A stretch of 64,000 bases of DNA from Paucilactobacillus vaccinostercus DSM 20634 (lineage in GTDB: Bacteria; Bacillota; Bacilli; Lactobacillales; Lactobacillaceae). Positions 35,887 to 46,204 of the stretch are shown piece by piece. Below the pieces are notes generated by a model. The model was not told the origin of the DNA and made no database searches. It worked only from the letters and a program-made list of their open reading frames with translations. Position 1 is the stretch's first letter. Every line of letters begins with the position of its first letter. The stretch covers positions 297,033-361,032 of the forward strand of contig NZ_AYYY01000025.1 of the NCBI RefSeq assembly GCF_001436295.1. The letters are read 5' to 3'. The position numbers and the translations under genes are program-made.

Positions 35887-36010
35887 TTCGCCACCACCCT
35901 TTCTTTTTTAGTTGCTTTCAAAATAGTTAACTTCCTAGTATCTGCAGATTAAGGCGTCAAACGACATGGTTACGTCCGCGTCGTCGCGCATTCACTCACG
36001 GTTAAAAAAT

Positions 36011-36049
36011 ATCGACATTGCTTTCTGACATCGAAATTGATCGAAATCG
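36011..36049. repeat. Triplicated decamer upstream of ilvA
   Basis: ATCGACATTG (36011), ATCGAAATTG (36030) and ATCGAAATCG (36040) are near-identical and in the same orientation, with spacings of 19 and 10. This is a possible regulator-binding array. The remainder of 35887-36095 shows only a weak TTGACG promoter candidate. Confidence 0.35.
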
Positions 36050-36095
36050 TTAGCTTAATTTTTATGTTTCAGCCTTAATACATTCGTTAATATGT

Positions 36096-36136
36096 AAAAA
36101 AAGAGCCCGCCACGATTGTGACTGCGGCCCCTTTTT
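36096..36136 (-). terminator. Terminator between ilvC and ilvA
   Basis: On the minus strand AAAAAGGGGCCGC pairs imperfectly with GCGGGCTCTTTTTTT. Confidence 0.7.
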
Positions 36137-36210
36137 ATTGGGTTTACATTACTTTAGAGGATGACCGGCAGTTTGAGTCCGCCCGTCAAAGACTGATTGG
36201 AATCGTGTGC

Positions 36211-37296
<1,086 letters not shown>

Positions 37297-37332
37297 TTAA
37301 AACCTTGCCTGTGCAACTACCGCAGAAACACT

Positions 37333-39033
37333 CTAATCCACACCGATCATATGGTCGTTTGATTGCCCAGGGGTAATCATTGGTTCAACGGCCTCTAACT
37401 TCGGAATTGGAACTTCGATCAAAGCTGAGTGTTCTGAAGATAAGGCTTGTTGTAATTGCTGCTCCCAATTTCCATGAGGATCAAGAAGGTAGTTTTCAAG
37501 TCCGTAGGCTTGTGCTAGCTTCTGGAAATCCGGCTGTTCATGGAAGACAGTTTGCGACCGTCGTTCATCATAGAACAGGTCTTGCCATTGGCGCACCATT
37601 CCTAGAGTCCCGTTGTTTAACAAGATCACTTTTACGTTCAAGTGATAGGCACTCAAGACATCCATTTCTTCGCTCGTCATTTGTAAACTGCCATCACCAG
37701 TAAACAAAATGATCGGTTGATCCGGATGCGCGAATTGGGTCCCAATCGCGGCTGGCAAGCCAAATCCCATTGTTCCAAGTCCCCCGCTTGTCACGAGTTG
37801 TCGTGGGAACGAATACGGATAGAACTGCGCTGCCCACATTTGATGTTGCCCAACGTCGGTCACCACGTACGCCTTACCTTCAGTCAATGCACCAACTTTT
37901 TCGATTAACTGTTGCGGTTTGATTGCACCGTCTTGCTTCCGATAGTGATAAGGATGTTGTGCTTTGCGTTGTTGATTTTCGGTCACCCATTCGGCATGCG
38001 TGTCTGCCGTGGTGTCGTAAGTCAGCATCTGATCAAGCGCATCCTTTGCATCAGCCACCACCTGATACTTGGTCTCAATAATCTTACCAATTTCTTTGGG
38101 ATCGATATCGATATGAGCCACTTCGGCGTTTGGTGCAAATCGTTTCGTGTTTGTTGCTAGCCGATCTTCAAACCGACATCCGATATTAATCAATAAATCA
38201 CACTTATGTAATGCCATGTTAGCTGCGTAGGAGCCGTGCATGCCGGCCATTCCCATGAACAACGGATCCGCGTTAGGGAGTACCCCTAATCCAAGTAGTG
38301 AACTGACTACCGGAATCTGATGTTGATGCGCAAATTCTATGAATTCTGGACTTGCTTGTGCTGCGACAACGCCGCCTCCCGCAATCATCAATGGCTTACT
38401 TGCGTGCTTCAATGCTTGAATGATCGCATGTAGGTTATCAGCACTTTCAGCACTCATCTGAGGAGTTGCTGGTTGGTTGGTCACTGGCTTGGTCTCATCA
38501 ATTTCAATTTTTTCTGACATCACATTTTTCGGTAGATCGACGACCACGGGGCCGCGACGACCAGAGTTGGCAGTTTCAAACGCATCTGCGACAGTTGATT
38601 CAATTTCATCGACTGAACGAATCTGGTAGTTACGTTTGGTAATTGATTTGGTGAGGCTGAGCACATCGGCTTCTTGGAACGCATCCGTTCCGATCAGCTT
38701 GGTGCCCACCTGACCAGTGAAGACAACCATTGGAACTGAATCACGCATCGCATCCGTGATGCCGGTAATTGCGTTTGTCGCACCCGGACCACTTGTCACA
38801 AGGACCACGCCGGTTTTGCCAGTTGATTTGGCAAACCCTTCAGCGGCGTGTGCGGCTGCTTGTTCGTGTCTCACCAAAATATTTTTGAAGTGCTTGCGAT
38901 ACATCGCATCATATTGAGGGAGAATCGTTCCACCAGGATAACCAAAGATGAGGCTGACCTGCTGTTTTGATAAAGAATTGATTAACAACTCTGCACCACT
39001 AAGTTGTGTCTTACTTGACTGTTTCGTTTGCAT
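37333..39033 (-). CDS. ilvB: Acetolactate/acetohydroxyacid synthase large subunit
   Basis: 566 residues. TPP-dependent: catalytic Glu in RHEQAAAHAAEGFA, GPGATNAITGI, FAD-domain region, and the TPP motif GDGSLQMTSEEMD...LLNNGTLGM. The FAD-type layout fits the biosynthetic enzyme. The small subunit IlvN normally follows, but only 102 bases lie between this gene and ilvC. AAGGAGGTG precedes the ATG. Transcribed behind its own promoter and downstream of a T-box leader. Confidence 0.95.
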   Translation of the reverse strand: MQTKQSSKTQLSGAELLINSLSKQQVSLIFGYPGGTILPQYDAMYRKHFKNILVRHEQAAAHAAEGFAKSTGKTGVVLVTSGPGATNAITGITDAMRDSVPMVVFTGQVGTKLIGTDAFQEADVLSLTKSITKRNYQIRSVDEIESTVADAFETANSGRRGPVVVDLPKNVMSEKIEIDETKPVTNQPATPQMSAESADNLHAIIQALKHASKPLMIAGGGVVAAQASPEFIEFAHQHQIPVVSSLLGLGVLPNADPLFMGMAGMHGSYAANMALHKCDLLINIGCRFEDRLATNTKRFAPNAEVAHIDIDPKEIGKIIETKYQVVADAKDALDQMLTYDTTADTHAEWVTENQQRKAQHPYHYRKQDGAIKPQQLIEKVGALTEGKAYVVTDVGQHQMWAAQFYPYSFPRQLVTSGGLGTMGFGLPAAIGTQFAHPDQPIILFTGDGSLQMTSEEMDVLSAYHLNVKVILLNNGTLGMVRQWQDLFYDERRSQTVFHEQPDFQKLAQAYGLENYLLDPHGNWEQQLQQALSSEHSALIEVPIPKLEAVEPMITPGQSNDHMIGVD

Positions 39034-39094
39034 TTATTCACCTCCTTTCAATGATTAGAATCAAATTAGAATTTGATTAAAATCTATATGTATT

Positions 39095-39122
39095 AACTTA
39101 CTATAATTTTGCGTAATGTCAA
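39095..39122 (-). promoter_or_regulatory. Promoter candidate for ilvB
   Basis: Minus strand TTGACA (39117-39122), 16 bases, TAAGTT (39095-39100). If active it would let ilvB escape the T-box further upstream. An A/T hairpin AAAATAAA/TTTATTTT lies just upstream at about 39135-39156. Confidence 0.45.
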
Positions 39123-39168
39123 CTACTTTTTTGAAAATAAAGTTTTTTTATTTTGTAGGTTAAGATTC

Positions 39169-39384
39169 TTAAAAATGCTGGTAATCTTTCTCATAACCAC
39201 ACCGTGAGCAATATTTGGCATCGGGTGTCATGGCACCGCAGTTAACGCAAAATGTGGTTTGATATTGTTCTGATCCCTGGTGACTTAACACCTTGGTGCC
39301 ACACTCACTACAATATTTACCAAACGGAACTTCTGCACCACAATGTTGACATATCATATGTTCAATCGTCATTGTCATTTCCAT
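39169..39384 (-). CDS. Small double zinc-ribbon protein
   Basis: 71 residues with two CxxC...CxxC knuckle pairs: CQHCG...YCSECG and CVNCG...YCSRCG, so probably two zinc-binding ribbons and little else. Function unknown; such ribbons often occur in regulatory or membrane proteins, here without a partner domain. It is the first gene after the T-box leader and lies 135 bases before ilvB. ATG at 39384 follows AGGGTGAGGG. Confidence 0.75.
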   Translation of the reverse strand: MEMTMTIEHMICQHCGAEVPFGKYCSECGTKVLSHQGSEQYQTTFCVNCGAMTPDAKYCSRCGYEKDYQHF

Positions 39385-39443
39385 ACACCCTCACCCTTTC
39401 ATTATCATAATTGCATCAAACGGCGTGGCCCACCTGCGGACAC

Positions 39444-39809
39444 AAAAAAGCGCCCAAAAGACCTATTAAAAGATCTTAAGGACGCTTCTGCGTGTTACCA
39501 CCCTTAGTTTACAGCCCCGTTGCCGTAGCTGCCTCTATCACACACTAGCGCTTTAAGAGCAGAATCATCACAGCCAAAAATCACTGAGATCAAACGAGCT
39601 GTCGCGCTGGACGCCGCTCATCCTGATAAAGTCTAATGTGTCGGTGCATTAATGGGCACTCCCAATCCAACCTACTTATTTTCAGCGGATAGCTCAAAGG
39701 CTACTTTCGAAATCAATCAGTGCGGCTTCTCTCAGCAAACGAAGTTCTCTGTATCAACACTCATATCTTCTACTTTTCCTTGTCATTGCTTGTTTTGATT
39801 TATTTGATT
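39444..39809 (-). promoter_or_regulatory. T-box riboswitch leader (probable Ile specifier)
   Basis: Minus-strand leader of about 365 nt. The T-box sequence AGGGTGGTAACACG (39491-39504) is followed by a terminator stem (AAGCG...CGCTT, 39450-39487) and TTTTTT. Stem I elements include AAAAGTAGAAG, an AGAGAACTTC hairpin, GAGCTATCCGCTGAA and AAGTAGG. The ATC at 39688-39690 sits where the specifier is expected, pointing to tRNA-Ile. UGGU in the T-box bulge fits a discriminator A. Downstream genes are the zinc ribbon, ilvB and ilvC. Confidence 0.85.
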
Positions 39810-39815
39810 GGTATT

Positions 39816-39844
39816 AATTTACTCCCCTAAAATGTGAATGTCAA
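39816..39844 (-). promoter_or_regulatory. Promoter of the T-box leader
   Basis: Minus strand TTGACA (39839-39844), 17 bases, TAAATT (39816-39821). A weak hairpin with a T-run at about 39848-39885 may end the aro operon just before it. Confidence 0.7.
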
Positions 39845-39899
39845 CACTAAAAATGAGATTTATATTAAAAAGATTAATAATACTCACATTATTCGTGTT

Positions 39900-40166
39900 T
39901 TAATCATCAATTGTCTCATTTTCGAGTTCGATGGCGTGGTGCATGATCAGATCGTATAATTGCGCGATAAAATCGCTCGATAGGTTTTCACTGCCATACG
40001 TCTCCGTCAATCGATCGACCAACTGCGTCATCCGATCAAACTGCAGCACAGGTAATCCATGAGCCTCTTTATATTTCGCCACCTGTTTAACCACGTCATA
40101 GCGTTTATCAAGGGCGGTCATAATCTGATTATCATATTCATCAATTTGTTTGCGCAGTTCATCCAT
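39900..40166 (-). CDS. Chorismate mutase, AroQ class
   Basis: 88 residues, the size of a free-standing all-helical AroQ mutase. LRKQIDEYDNQIMTALDKRYDVVKQVAKYK holds the conserved Arg, Asp and Lys positions of helix 1. It converts chorismate to prephenate for TyrA. Last gene of the aro operon, four bases after aroK. Confidence 0.9.
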   Translation of the reverse strand: MDELRKQIDEYDNQIMTALDKRYDVVKQVAKYKEAHGLPVLQFDRMTQLVDRLTETYGSENLSSDFIAQLYDLIMHHAIELENETIDD

Positions 40167-40170
40167 CAGT

Positions 40171-40680
40171 TTAGTTTTGCTCCAATCGTTTTGAAATTAG
40201 TGTCACAATCTGATCAATCGTCAGGCCGTCTGTATCGACCACAACATCCGCTGCGGCCTGGTACAGCGGTTCTCTGTACCGCCACAGTGCCATGAAACCC
40301 TCCCGATCCATCTGCTTGAGTAGCGGGCGCTGCGAATCACCTTGCAGTCGGCGTAACAATTCTTCCGGCTGTGTTCGTAAGTAAACCACCGGCGTCGCTG
40401 TGCGTTGCAACAGTTGCCGACTTGTCGGGGTCATCACCACCCCGCCCCCAGTCGATAAGACGCCGATTTCTGCCAGCTGCCGGTCCAAGACCTGCGCCTC
40501 TAACGTCCGAAAAGCCGCTTCGCCTTCTCGAGCAAAAAAATTCTGAATCGATTCGCCCAGGTGCTGTTCGATAATCTGGTCTAAATCATGCTGATATGTA
40601 TCCAACTGGGCAGCCATTCTGGCACCCACAGTTGTTTTGCCGGCGCCCATAAACCCAATTAGTACTACTTTATCGGTCAT
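40171..40680 (-). CDS. aroK: Shikimate kinase
   Basis: 169 residues. P-loop GFMGAGKTTVGARMA, DLDQIIEQHLG (shikimate-binding Asp), FxxxGExxFR as FAREGEAAFR, and GGGVV are all present. It phosphorylates shikimate with ATP. The start overlaps the tyrA stop by four bases. Confidence 0.96.
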   Translation of the reverse strand: MTDKVVLIGFMGAGKTTVGARMAAQLDTYQHDLDQIIEQHLGESIQNFFAREGEAAFRTLEAQVLDRQLAEIGVLSTGGGVVMTPTSRQLLQRTATPVVYLRTQPEELLRRLQGDSQRPLLKQMDREGFMALWRYREPLYQAAADVVVDTDGLTIDQIVTLISKRLEQN

Positions 40681-41531
40681 CCCATTTCCTCCTCAAACTT
40701 TTGCCGCAGTTGCCTTGAAGCCGCAAAAAAGTCGTAGATCTGCTGGGGATCATCTTGTTCCAGTGCCGTCACGAGTTGCGCTAAACTATCCTGATAGCTA
40801 TGCAGTGCGGCCAACGTCGCAGCCCGATTCGTCGTTAAAATATCCGTCCACATTTGCGGATCAGCGCCGCCAATCCGGGTCGTATCCTTAAATCCGCCCG
40901 CCGCATAACGGGGTAGCTCAGGATACTGGGCCGCAGTTTGACGTGTACTGTTCACCAGTGCGGCAGAAACGACATGTGGTAGGTCGCTCAGGTAAGCCAT
41001 CATCTGATCATGCTGCTCGGCCGGCATCGGGATTAATTGAACCCCCACCCCAGCTAATAACGTCCGCAACCGCCGTTGGGCTGCTACATCGTCACCAACC
41101 AAAAAGTAGGGGGCCCCATCATAGAGGTGGGCGTCCAGTGCATGGATGCCCGCCTTCTGGGTGCCCGCCATCGCGTGGCCCCCAACAAAGGCAATCTGCC
41201 GCTTAATTAAACCTTGAGCAGCCGCCATCACCTGGACCTTGGTGCTTCCGGTATCGGTTACCAGCACCCCTTCTTTGAGGGGAACCTGCGCTAAATCACG
41301 CAGGGTTGCGATAATGGCTCGAATGGGGGTCGCTAAAATGATCACATCGGCTTGAGCCGCGACCGTCATTAAGTCAGTCGTCGTCTGAGTAGTCAGCCCC
41401 ATTGCCGCTGCTTGATCCAGCGCCGCCTGATTACGGTCAACACCGATAATCTCCACATTGGTATTCGCATTTTTAATGGCGAGTGCTAATGACGCACCCA
41501 TTTCACCTAACCCGTTTACTACAATTTGCAT
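40677..41531 (-). CDS. tyrA: Prephenate dehydrogenase
   Basis: 284 residues. NAD(P) loop VNGLGEMGASLALAIK, DTGSTKVQV, FVGGHAMAGTQKAG and a helical C-terminal dimerisation domain. No ACT or chorismate-mutase domain is attached; the mutase is separate downstream. Oxidative decarboxylation of prephenate to 4-hydroxyphenylpyruvate. No pheA is seen in the operon. Confidence 0.94.
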   Translation of the reverse strand: MQIVVNGLGEMGASLALAIKNANTNVEIIGVDRNQAALDQAAAMGLTTQTTTDLMTVAAQADVIILATPIRAIIATLRDLAQVPLKEGVLVTDTGSTKVQVMAAAQGLIKRQIAFVGGHAMAGTQKAGIHALDAHLYDGAPYFLVGDDVAAQRRLRTLLAGVGVQLIPMPAEQHDQMMAYLSDLPHVVSAALVNSTRQTAAQYPELPRYAAGGFKDTTRIGGADPQMWTDILTTNRAATLAALHSYQDSLAQLVTALEQDDPQQIYDFFAASRQLRQKFEEEMG

Positions 41532-41546
41532 GCCGCTACCTCTTCT

Positions 41547-42839
41547 TTATCGCAATTGGTCGAGATCGTTAAAAAATTCAGGGTATGAAACACTGATTGA
41601 ATCCGCGTTGTTTAAAACGCTGTTTCCACCCGCAATCAGGTTCGCAACCGCCAGCATCATCCCGATTCGATGATCACCATGGGAATCTAACGGCGTCGTC
41701 GCGGTATGCAATTTCGTGCCACCTTCAATAATGAATCCATCAGGTTGTGGCGTAATCTTCGCACCCATTTTCGTCAGTTCCTCGGTAACAGTCGCAATCC
41801 GATCCGTTTCCTTTACCCGTAATTCTTCGGCGCCGGTAATGACCGTCGTCCCCCGGGCCTGTGTGGCTGCCAATACAATGAGTGGCACTTCATCGACGAC
41901 CGCTGGAATGTCTTTTGCACCCAGCTTCAGCGCCGTCAATGCTTGGTATCCAATCGTAATATCACCAGCCGGTTCACTATCTGTCGAGCGGTTCGTAATC
42001 GTGTAATGGGCGTTCATCTGATCCAGCGCCTTTAAGATCCCATCCCGCGTCTGATTAAGTCCCACTTGCTTGAGGGTAATCTGACTGCCAGGTACGCACG
42101 CGGCCGCCACCAAGAAAAAGGCGGCAGATGAAATATCACCTGGTACCGTAATCTGTTGCGCCTCAAAGTGATCCTGTGGCGTCACTGTAATTTCCAGACC
42201 GTCTTGTTCCAAATGACCCCCAAACTGGGCAATCATTTTTTCAGTATGGTCCCGGGTGATCAACTTTTCAGTCAAATGACTCGGTTGTTCCGCCTGCAAG
42301 CCCGCCCAAATCAGGGCGCTTTTTACTTGGGCACTCGCTACCGGTAATTGGTAATCAAGGCCCCGAAGTCGCGGATTGGCATGCAGAGTCACCGGCAAAA
42401 AATTATCATCCGTAGCGGTCACATGCACTCCCATTTTAGCCAACGGCTTGATCACCCGATCAAGGGGCCGCTTGCTAAGTGACGCATCCCCAAACAGGTC
42501 AATATCAAATGGCTGGTGGCTCAAGAAGCCTAGTAAAAGCCGCGTTGAGGTGCCAGAGTTGCCCATATCAAGCGGTTTGGTAGGCTTAGTAAAGTGGTTA
42601 AAGCCCCCCTTACCTTCAATTGTAACTTGATCACCATCAACCGCGATCGCAACCCCTAATTCCCTAAACGCCCCGATCGTATGGAGGCAATCATCCGACA
42701 GCAAAAAGTGGTTCACCACCGTTGTCCCGTGACTAATTGCGCCTAACATAATGCTGCGGTGTGAAATACTCTTATCACCCGGAACGGTGAGTGTGCCATG
42801 AAGGCCATTTTCGCTTTTCGGTAGTTCAACTGTTGTCAT
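41547..42839 (-). CDS. aroA: EPSP synthase
   Basis: 430 residues from ATG 42839 with AGGGG eight bases upstream; the frame extends 11 codons further without support. GDKSISHRSIMLGA, GNSGTSTRLLLGFL, ASAQVKSALIWAGL, and KETDRI with DHRIGMML are EPSP synthase signatures. It joins shikimate 3-phosphate and PEP. The loop reading GNSGTSTRL has Gly and Ser where Gly and Thr/Ala vary between class I and II. Confidence 0.97.
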   Translation of the reverse strand: MTTVELPKSENGLHGTLTVPGDKSISHRSIMLGAISHGTTVVNHFLLSDDCLHTIGAFRELGVAIAVDGDQVTIEGKGGFNHFTKPTKPLDMGNSGTSTRLLLGFLSHQPFDIDLFGDASLSKRPLDRVIKPLAKMGVHVTATDDNFLPVTLHANPRLRGLDYQLPVASAQVKSALIWAGLQAEQPSHLTEKLITRDHTEKMIAQFGGHLEQDGLEITVTPQDHFEAQQITVPGDISSAAFFLVAAACVPGSQITLKQVGLNQTRDGILKALDQMNAHYTITNRSTDSEPAGDITIGYQALTALKLGAKDIPAVVDEVPLIVLAATQARGTTVITGAEELRVKETDRIATVTEELTKMGAKITPQPDGFIIEGGTKLHTATTPLDSHGDHRIGMMLAVANLIAGGNSVLNNADSISVSYPEFFNDLDQLR

Positions 42840-42890
42840 CTTGATATCCCCTTGCTCGTAATCTGCCATCACTTTTAAATCACGGCCTGC

Positions 42891-44066
42891 TTAGTACCGT
42901 TTTAATTCTTCATTATAGGTTGCTACTTGTTCTTTCAACCGGTCAATTGAATCCGTGTCAAACTTGTCTAGTAAGGCGGTTGCCAGTTGAATCGCGACCA
43001 TCGCTTCCGCAACCACGGCAGCGGCCGTTACAGCGGTAGTATCAGAACGTTCCACGTTTGCCTTATAGGCTTCCTTCGTTTTCACATCGACACTCATCAA
43101 TGGTTTGTAAAGCGTTGGAATTGGCTTCATGACGGCCTTCACTACGATCGGTTGGCCGTTTGTCATCCCACCTTCAAATCCACCTAAGTGGTTGGTCTGA
43201 CGGAAAAAGCCTTGATCCTCATTCCAGAAAATTTCATCCATACCTTCGCTCCCCGGATGGTGGGCAAATTCAAATCCATCACCGAATTCCACCCCTTTGA
43301 AGGCGTTAATGCCCACGATTGCGGCCGCTAATTTAGCATCCAATTTAGTGTCGGCACCAACATAGCTCCCTAAGCCAGCCGGCATCCCCGTTGCAATCAC
43401 TTCCACGATGCCGCCAAGGGTGTCCCCATCACGCTTGGTCTTATCGATTAGCTCCCGCATCTTCTCATCCGCCTCGGCGTCAAACGTGCGCGTGGGACTC
43501 TCATCCGTGGCCTTTTTAAGTTGTGTAAGATTCTCGTATTGGCTCATCTTGGCATTATCGGCTTGAACGCCACCGATCTCTTTCACGAACCCGAGCACCT
43601 CGACCCCAATTTCAGCCAGCAATTGTTTACATAAACTCCCAACCGCCACCCTCATCGTCGTTTCGCGAGCACTCGACCGTTCTAACACGTTCCGTAAATC
43701 CTTGTGGCGATACTTCATTCCACCAACTAGGTCGGCATGCCCTGGCCGGGGCCGGGTTACTTGGCGGACACTATTTTCTGGTGTGGCTGGTGCGGTTGGT
43801 GACATCACTTCACCCCAGTGTGCGTGATCACGGTTCGTCACGTTCAGTGTGATTGGTGACCCCAACGATTCTTGATGCCGGACCCCAGATAAAATCTTGA
43901 CCTGGTCCGTTTCAATTTTCATCCGGTTTCCCCGTCCATATCCTTGCTGCCGCCGTTTTAAATCGTCATTGATCTGATCGGCCGAAACCTTCAATCCGGC
44001 TGGAATGCCTTCAATAATGGCGGTTAATTCTGGTCCGTGTGACTCTCCTGCTGTTGCATAGCGCAT
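42891..44066 (-). CDS. aroC: Chorismate synthase
   Basis: 391 residues. [64 protein letters not shown] and [11 protein letters not shown] are family hallmarks. FMN-dependent anti-1,4-elimination to chorismate. Sits between aroB and aroA with gaps of about 40-50 bases. Confidence 0.98.
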   Translation of the reverse strand: MRYATAGESHGPELTAIIEGIPAGLKVSADQINDDLKRRQQGYGRGNRMKIETDQVKILSGVRHQESLGSPITLNVTNRDHAHWGEVMSPTAPATPENSVRQVTRPRPGHADLVGGMKYRHKDLRNVLERSSARETTMRVAVGSLCKQLLAEIGVEVLGFVKEIGGVQADNAKMSQYENLTQLKKATDESPTRTFDAEADEKMRELIDKTKRDGDTLGGIVEVIATGMPAGLGSYVGADTKLDAKLAAAIVGINAFKGVEFGDGFEFAHHPGSEGMDEIFWNEDQGFFRQTNHLGGFEGGMTNGQPIVVKAVMKPIPTLYKPLMSVDVKTKEAYKANVERSDTTAVTAAAVVAEAMVAIQLATALLDKFDTDSIDRLKEQVATYNEELKRY

Positions 44067-44105
44067 ACGTGATCATGCCTACCTTTCCTACTGTTCCTTC
44101 ATTAA

Positions 44106-45170
44106 CTATTCCTTGAAAAATGCCTTGACTTCATCAGTCGGAATTCCGTAAATATGCGGGGTTCCGTAGTCTTCGACATAAACCAAGTTTAGTGTACCAT
44201 TTTTATTCTTTTTATCATTTTTTATTTTTTCATAGAACTCTGGAGTTCCGAGTAACGCGGATTCTGTCGGCAAACCGACCGCCTTGAGTCGCTCTTCGAT
44301 TGCAGCAGTGATTCCTGGCTTAGTTAATTGTAATTGTTCAAAAACCCGCATAATGTGGACCATTCCCACACTGACAGCTTCCCCGTGGGCTAGGCCACCA
44401 TGGGCCAATAGTTCAATCGCATGCCCCATCGTATGACCAAAATTAAGTAACTGGCGTTGACCAGTCTCCTTTTCATCGGCCATCACAATGCGTGCCTTGT
44501 AAGACACGCTGCGTCGACTTAGTTCGGTTGCGTGGGCGCGAATATCGGCCACCGAATTAATCTGTTCAATCAGGTGCCAAAAATCAGCAGAATCCAGTGC
44601 CGCCGTTTTCACAATCTCACCGTAACCCTCCGCCACATAGCGGTCAGTCATCGTGTCTAGCGTATTGGGATCGATATAGACCGCATCGGGTTGGTAAAAT
44701 GTCCCAATGATATTTTTGGCATCTCCCAAATCAATGGCCGTCTTCCCACCGACGGAACTATCGACCTGCGCCAACAATGACGTGGGAATTTGGATAAACG
44801 AGATTCCCCGCATGTAAATCGATGCCGTAAAACCGGCTAGATCCCCAACAACCCCGCCACCAAGGGCAATCACACCATCGCTACGGGTGAAGTGGTCGGC
44901 TGCCATCTTAGCGGCTAAATCCGCAATGACTGGCCAAGACTTAGACGCCTCACCAGCCGGGACAACATAGTCGCAAACCGTAAAGCCGGCGGCCGTCAAT
45001 TGATCGCTCACTTGTGTCTGGTACAACGGGCCAACGTTGGAATCGGTAATCAACGCGACTTTCCGTCCCGACCACTGCTTAGCAATTAAATCGCCAATCT
45101 GATTGAGCAACCCGGGTTCGATCAACACCGTGTATTGAGTTTGTGGTAACTGAACTTCGACCTTAGCCAT
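44106..45170 (-). CDS. aroB: 3-dehydroquinate synthase
   Basis: 354 residues. GGGVVGDLAGFTASIYMRGISFIQIPTSLLAQVDSSVGGKTAID is the NAD-binding core; zinc ligands are in the E-x-HxxGH region (LNFGHTMGHAIE, LAHGEAVSVGM). Second step of the shikimate pathway. The start overlaps the end of aroF by eight bases. Confidence 0.98.
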   Translation of the reverse strand: MAKVEVQLPQTQYTVLIEPGLLNQIGDLIAKQWSGRKVALITDSNVGPLYQTQVSDQLTAAGFTVCDYVVPAGEASKSWPVIADLAAKMAADHFTRSDGVIALGGGVVGDLAGFTASIYMRGISFIQIPTSLLAQVDSSVGGKTAIDLGDAKNIIGTFYQPDAVYIDPNTLDTMTDRYVAEGYGEIVKTAALDSADFWHLIEQINSVADIRAHATELSRRSVSYKARIVMADEKETGQRQLLNFGHTMGHAIELLAHGGLAHGEAVSVGMVHIMRVFEQLQLTKPGITAAIEERLKAVGLPTESALLGTPEFYEKIKNDKKNKNGTLNLVYVEDYGTPHIYGIPTDEVKAFFKE

Positions 45171-46188
45171 TTACAACTGCACCTTCTTGTTGGTTGAATG
45201 AATTGAGCATATCGTGAAGTGCGAAAACTTCACTCGTCATCTTCTTGTAAGTCTTCGGCTTCAAGGCCTGTGGCCCATCCGAAAGGGCTTTTTCTGGGTT
45301 GTCATGAATTTCCACCACAATGCCATCCGAACCACTAGCTGTCGCAGCCAGAGCCATCGGAGTCACCAAATCCCAGTGACCTTCAGCATGGCTTGGATCG
45401 GCAATGATTGGGTAGTGGGTCAGCTTCTTCAAAACGGGTACTGCGCTGACATCGAACGTGTTACGCGTGTATTTGTCATCAAATGTCCGTACTCCCCGTT
45501 CTGACAACGCGATTTGGGTATTACCGCCAGCGGCAATGTATTCTGCCGCATTGAGCAGATCATCAATCGTTGCGGACATTCCGCGCTTCAGTAAAACGGG
45601 CTTCCGCGTTTTACCGACTGCCTTCAATAGGGAGAAGTTTTGCATGTTTCGAGCACCAATTTGGATCATGTCGGCGTACTGGCAAACAACTTCCAAATGT
45701 TCTTCGTCCATAACTTCGGTGATCATATCCATATTTTGCTTGTCAGCTGCTTCACGCAGGTACTTCAACCCGGCAACACCCAAACCTTGGAATGAGTATG
45801 GTGAGGTTCTTGGTTTGAAGGCCCCCCCACGCAGAACCGTTGCCCCGCCGTCCTTAGCTACCTTAGCCATTGCACTCACATGGGCCTCTGATTCAACAGA
45901 ACATGGACCGGCCATCATCACAAAATTTCCATAGCCACCAATTTGGGTGTGAGGTAATTTAATAATTGTGTCTTCTGGATGGAGGGCGCGACTACTTTGC
46001 ACGGCACCCGGGTGATCCATGATAATGTCGGCAATTCCGGCTTTTTCATCGTCAGTCAATTGATCCGGTGTCACCTTGTTCAGGGCAATTCGGTTGCCGT
46101 GGGTGAAGATATCGGTTTTGCCCCCGAAGTGGGTATTGAGCAATTGTTTGATTTGGGCGGCTTTACTGTTGTTTAGAATGATAATCAT
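45163..46188 (-). CDS. aroF: DAHP synthase, AroAI-beta type with ferredoxin-like domain
   Basis: 341 residues. An N-terminal ~75-residue ferredoxin-like domain (MIIILNNSKAAQIKQL) precedes the barrel: MMAGPCSVES, LRGGAFKPRTSPYSFQGLG, QIGARNMQNF, LLKRGMSAT and ADPSHAEGHWD. In relatives such as Thermotoga this domain mediates feedback inhibition by Tyr and Phe. It makes DAHP from PEP and erythrose 4-phosphate. AGCAGGAA precedes ATG. Confidence 0.96.
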   Translation of the reverse strand: MIIILNNSKAAQIKQLLNTHFGGKTDIFTHGNRIALNKVTPDQLTDDEKAGIADIIMDHPGAVQSSRALHPEDTIIKLPHTQIGGYGNFVMMAGPCSVESEAHVSAMAKVAKDGGATVLRGGAFKPRTSPYSFQGLGVAGLKYLREAADKQNMDMITEVMDEEHLEVVCQYADMIQIGARNMQNFSLLKAVGKTRKPVLLKRGMSATIDDLLNAAEYIAAGGNTQIALSERGVRTFDDKYTRNTFDVSAVPVLKKLTHYPIIADPSHAEGHWDLVTPMALAATASGSDGIVVEIHDNPEKALSDGPQALKPKTYKKMTSEVFALHDMLNSFNQQEGAVVNG

Positions 46189-46204
46189 ATTGAATTCCTG
46201 CTTT

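Noticed and set aside
39091..39116. TATAGT as the -10 of the ilvB promoter
   Set aside because: It lies only 11 bases from TTGACA; TAAGTT at 16 bases is the only workable, though weak, partner.
45458..45934. 158-codon plus-strand open frame opposite aroF
   Set aside because: Lies wholly antisense to the DAHP synthase gene, with no start signal.
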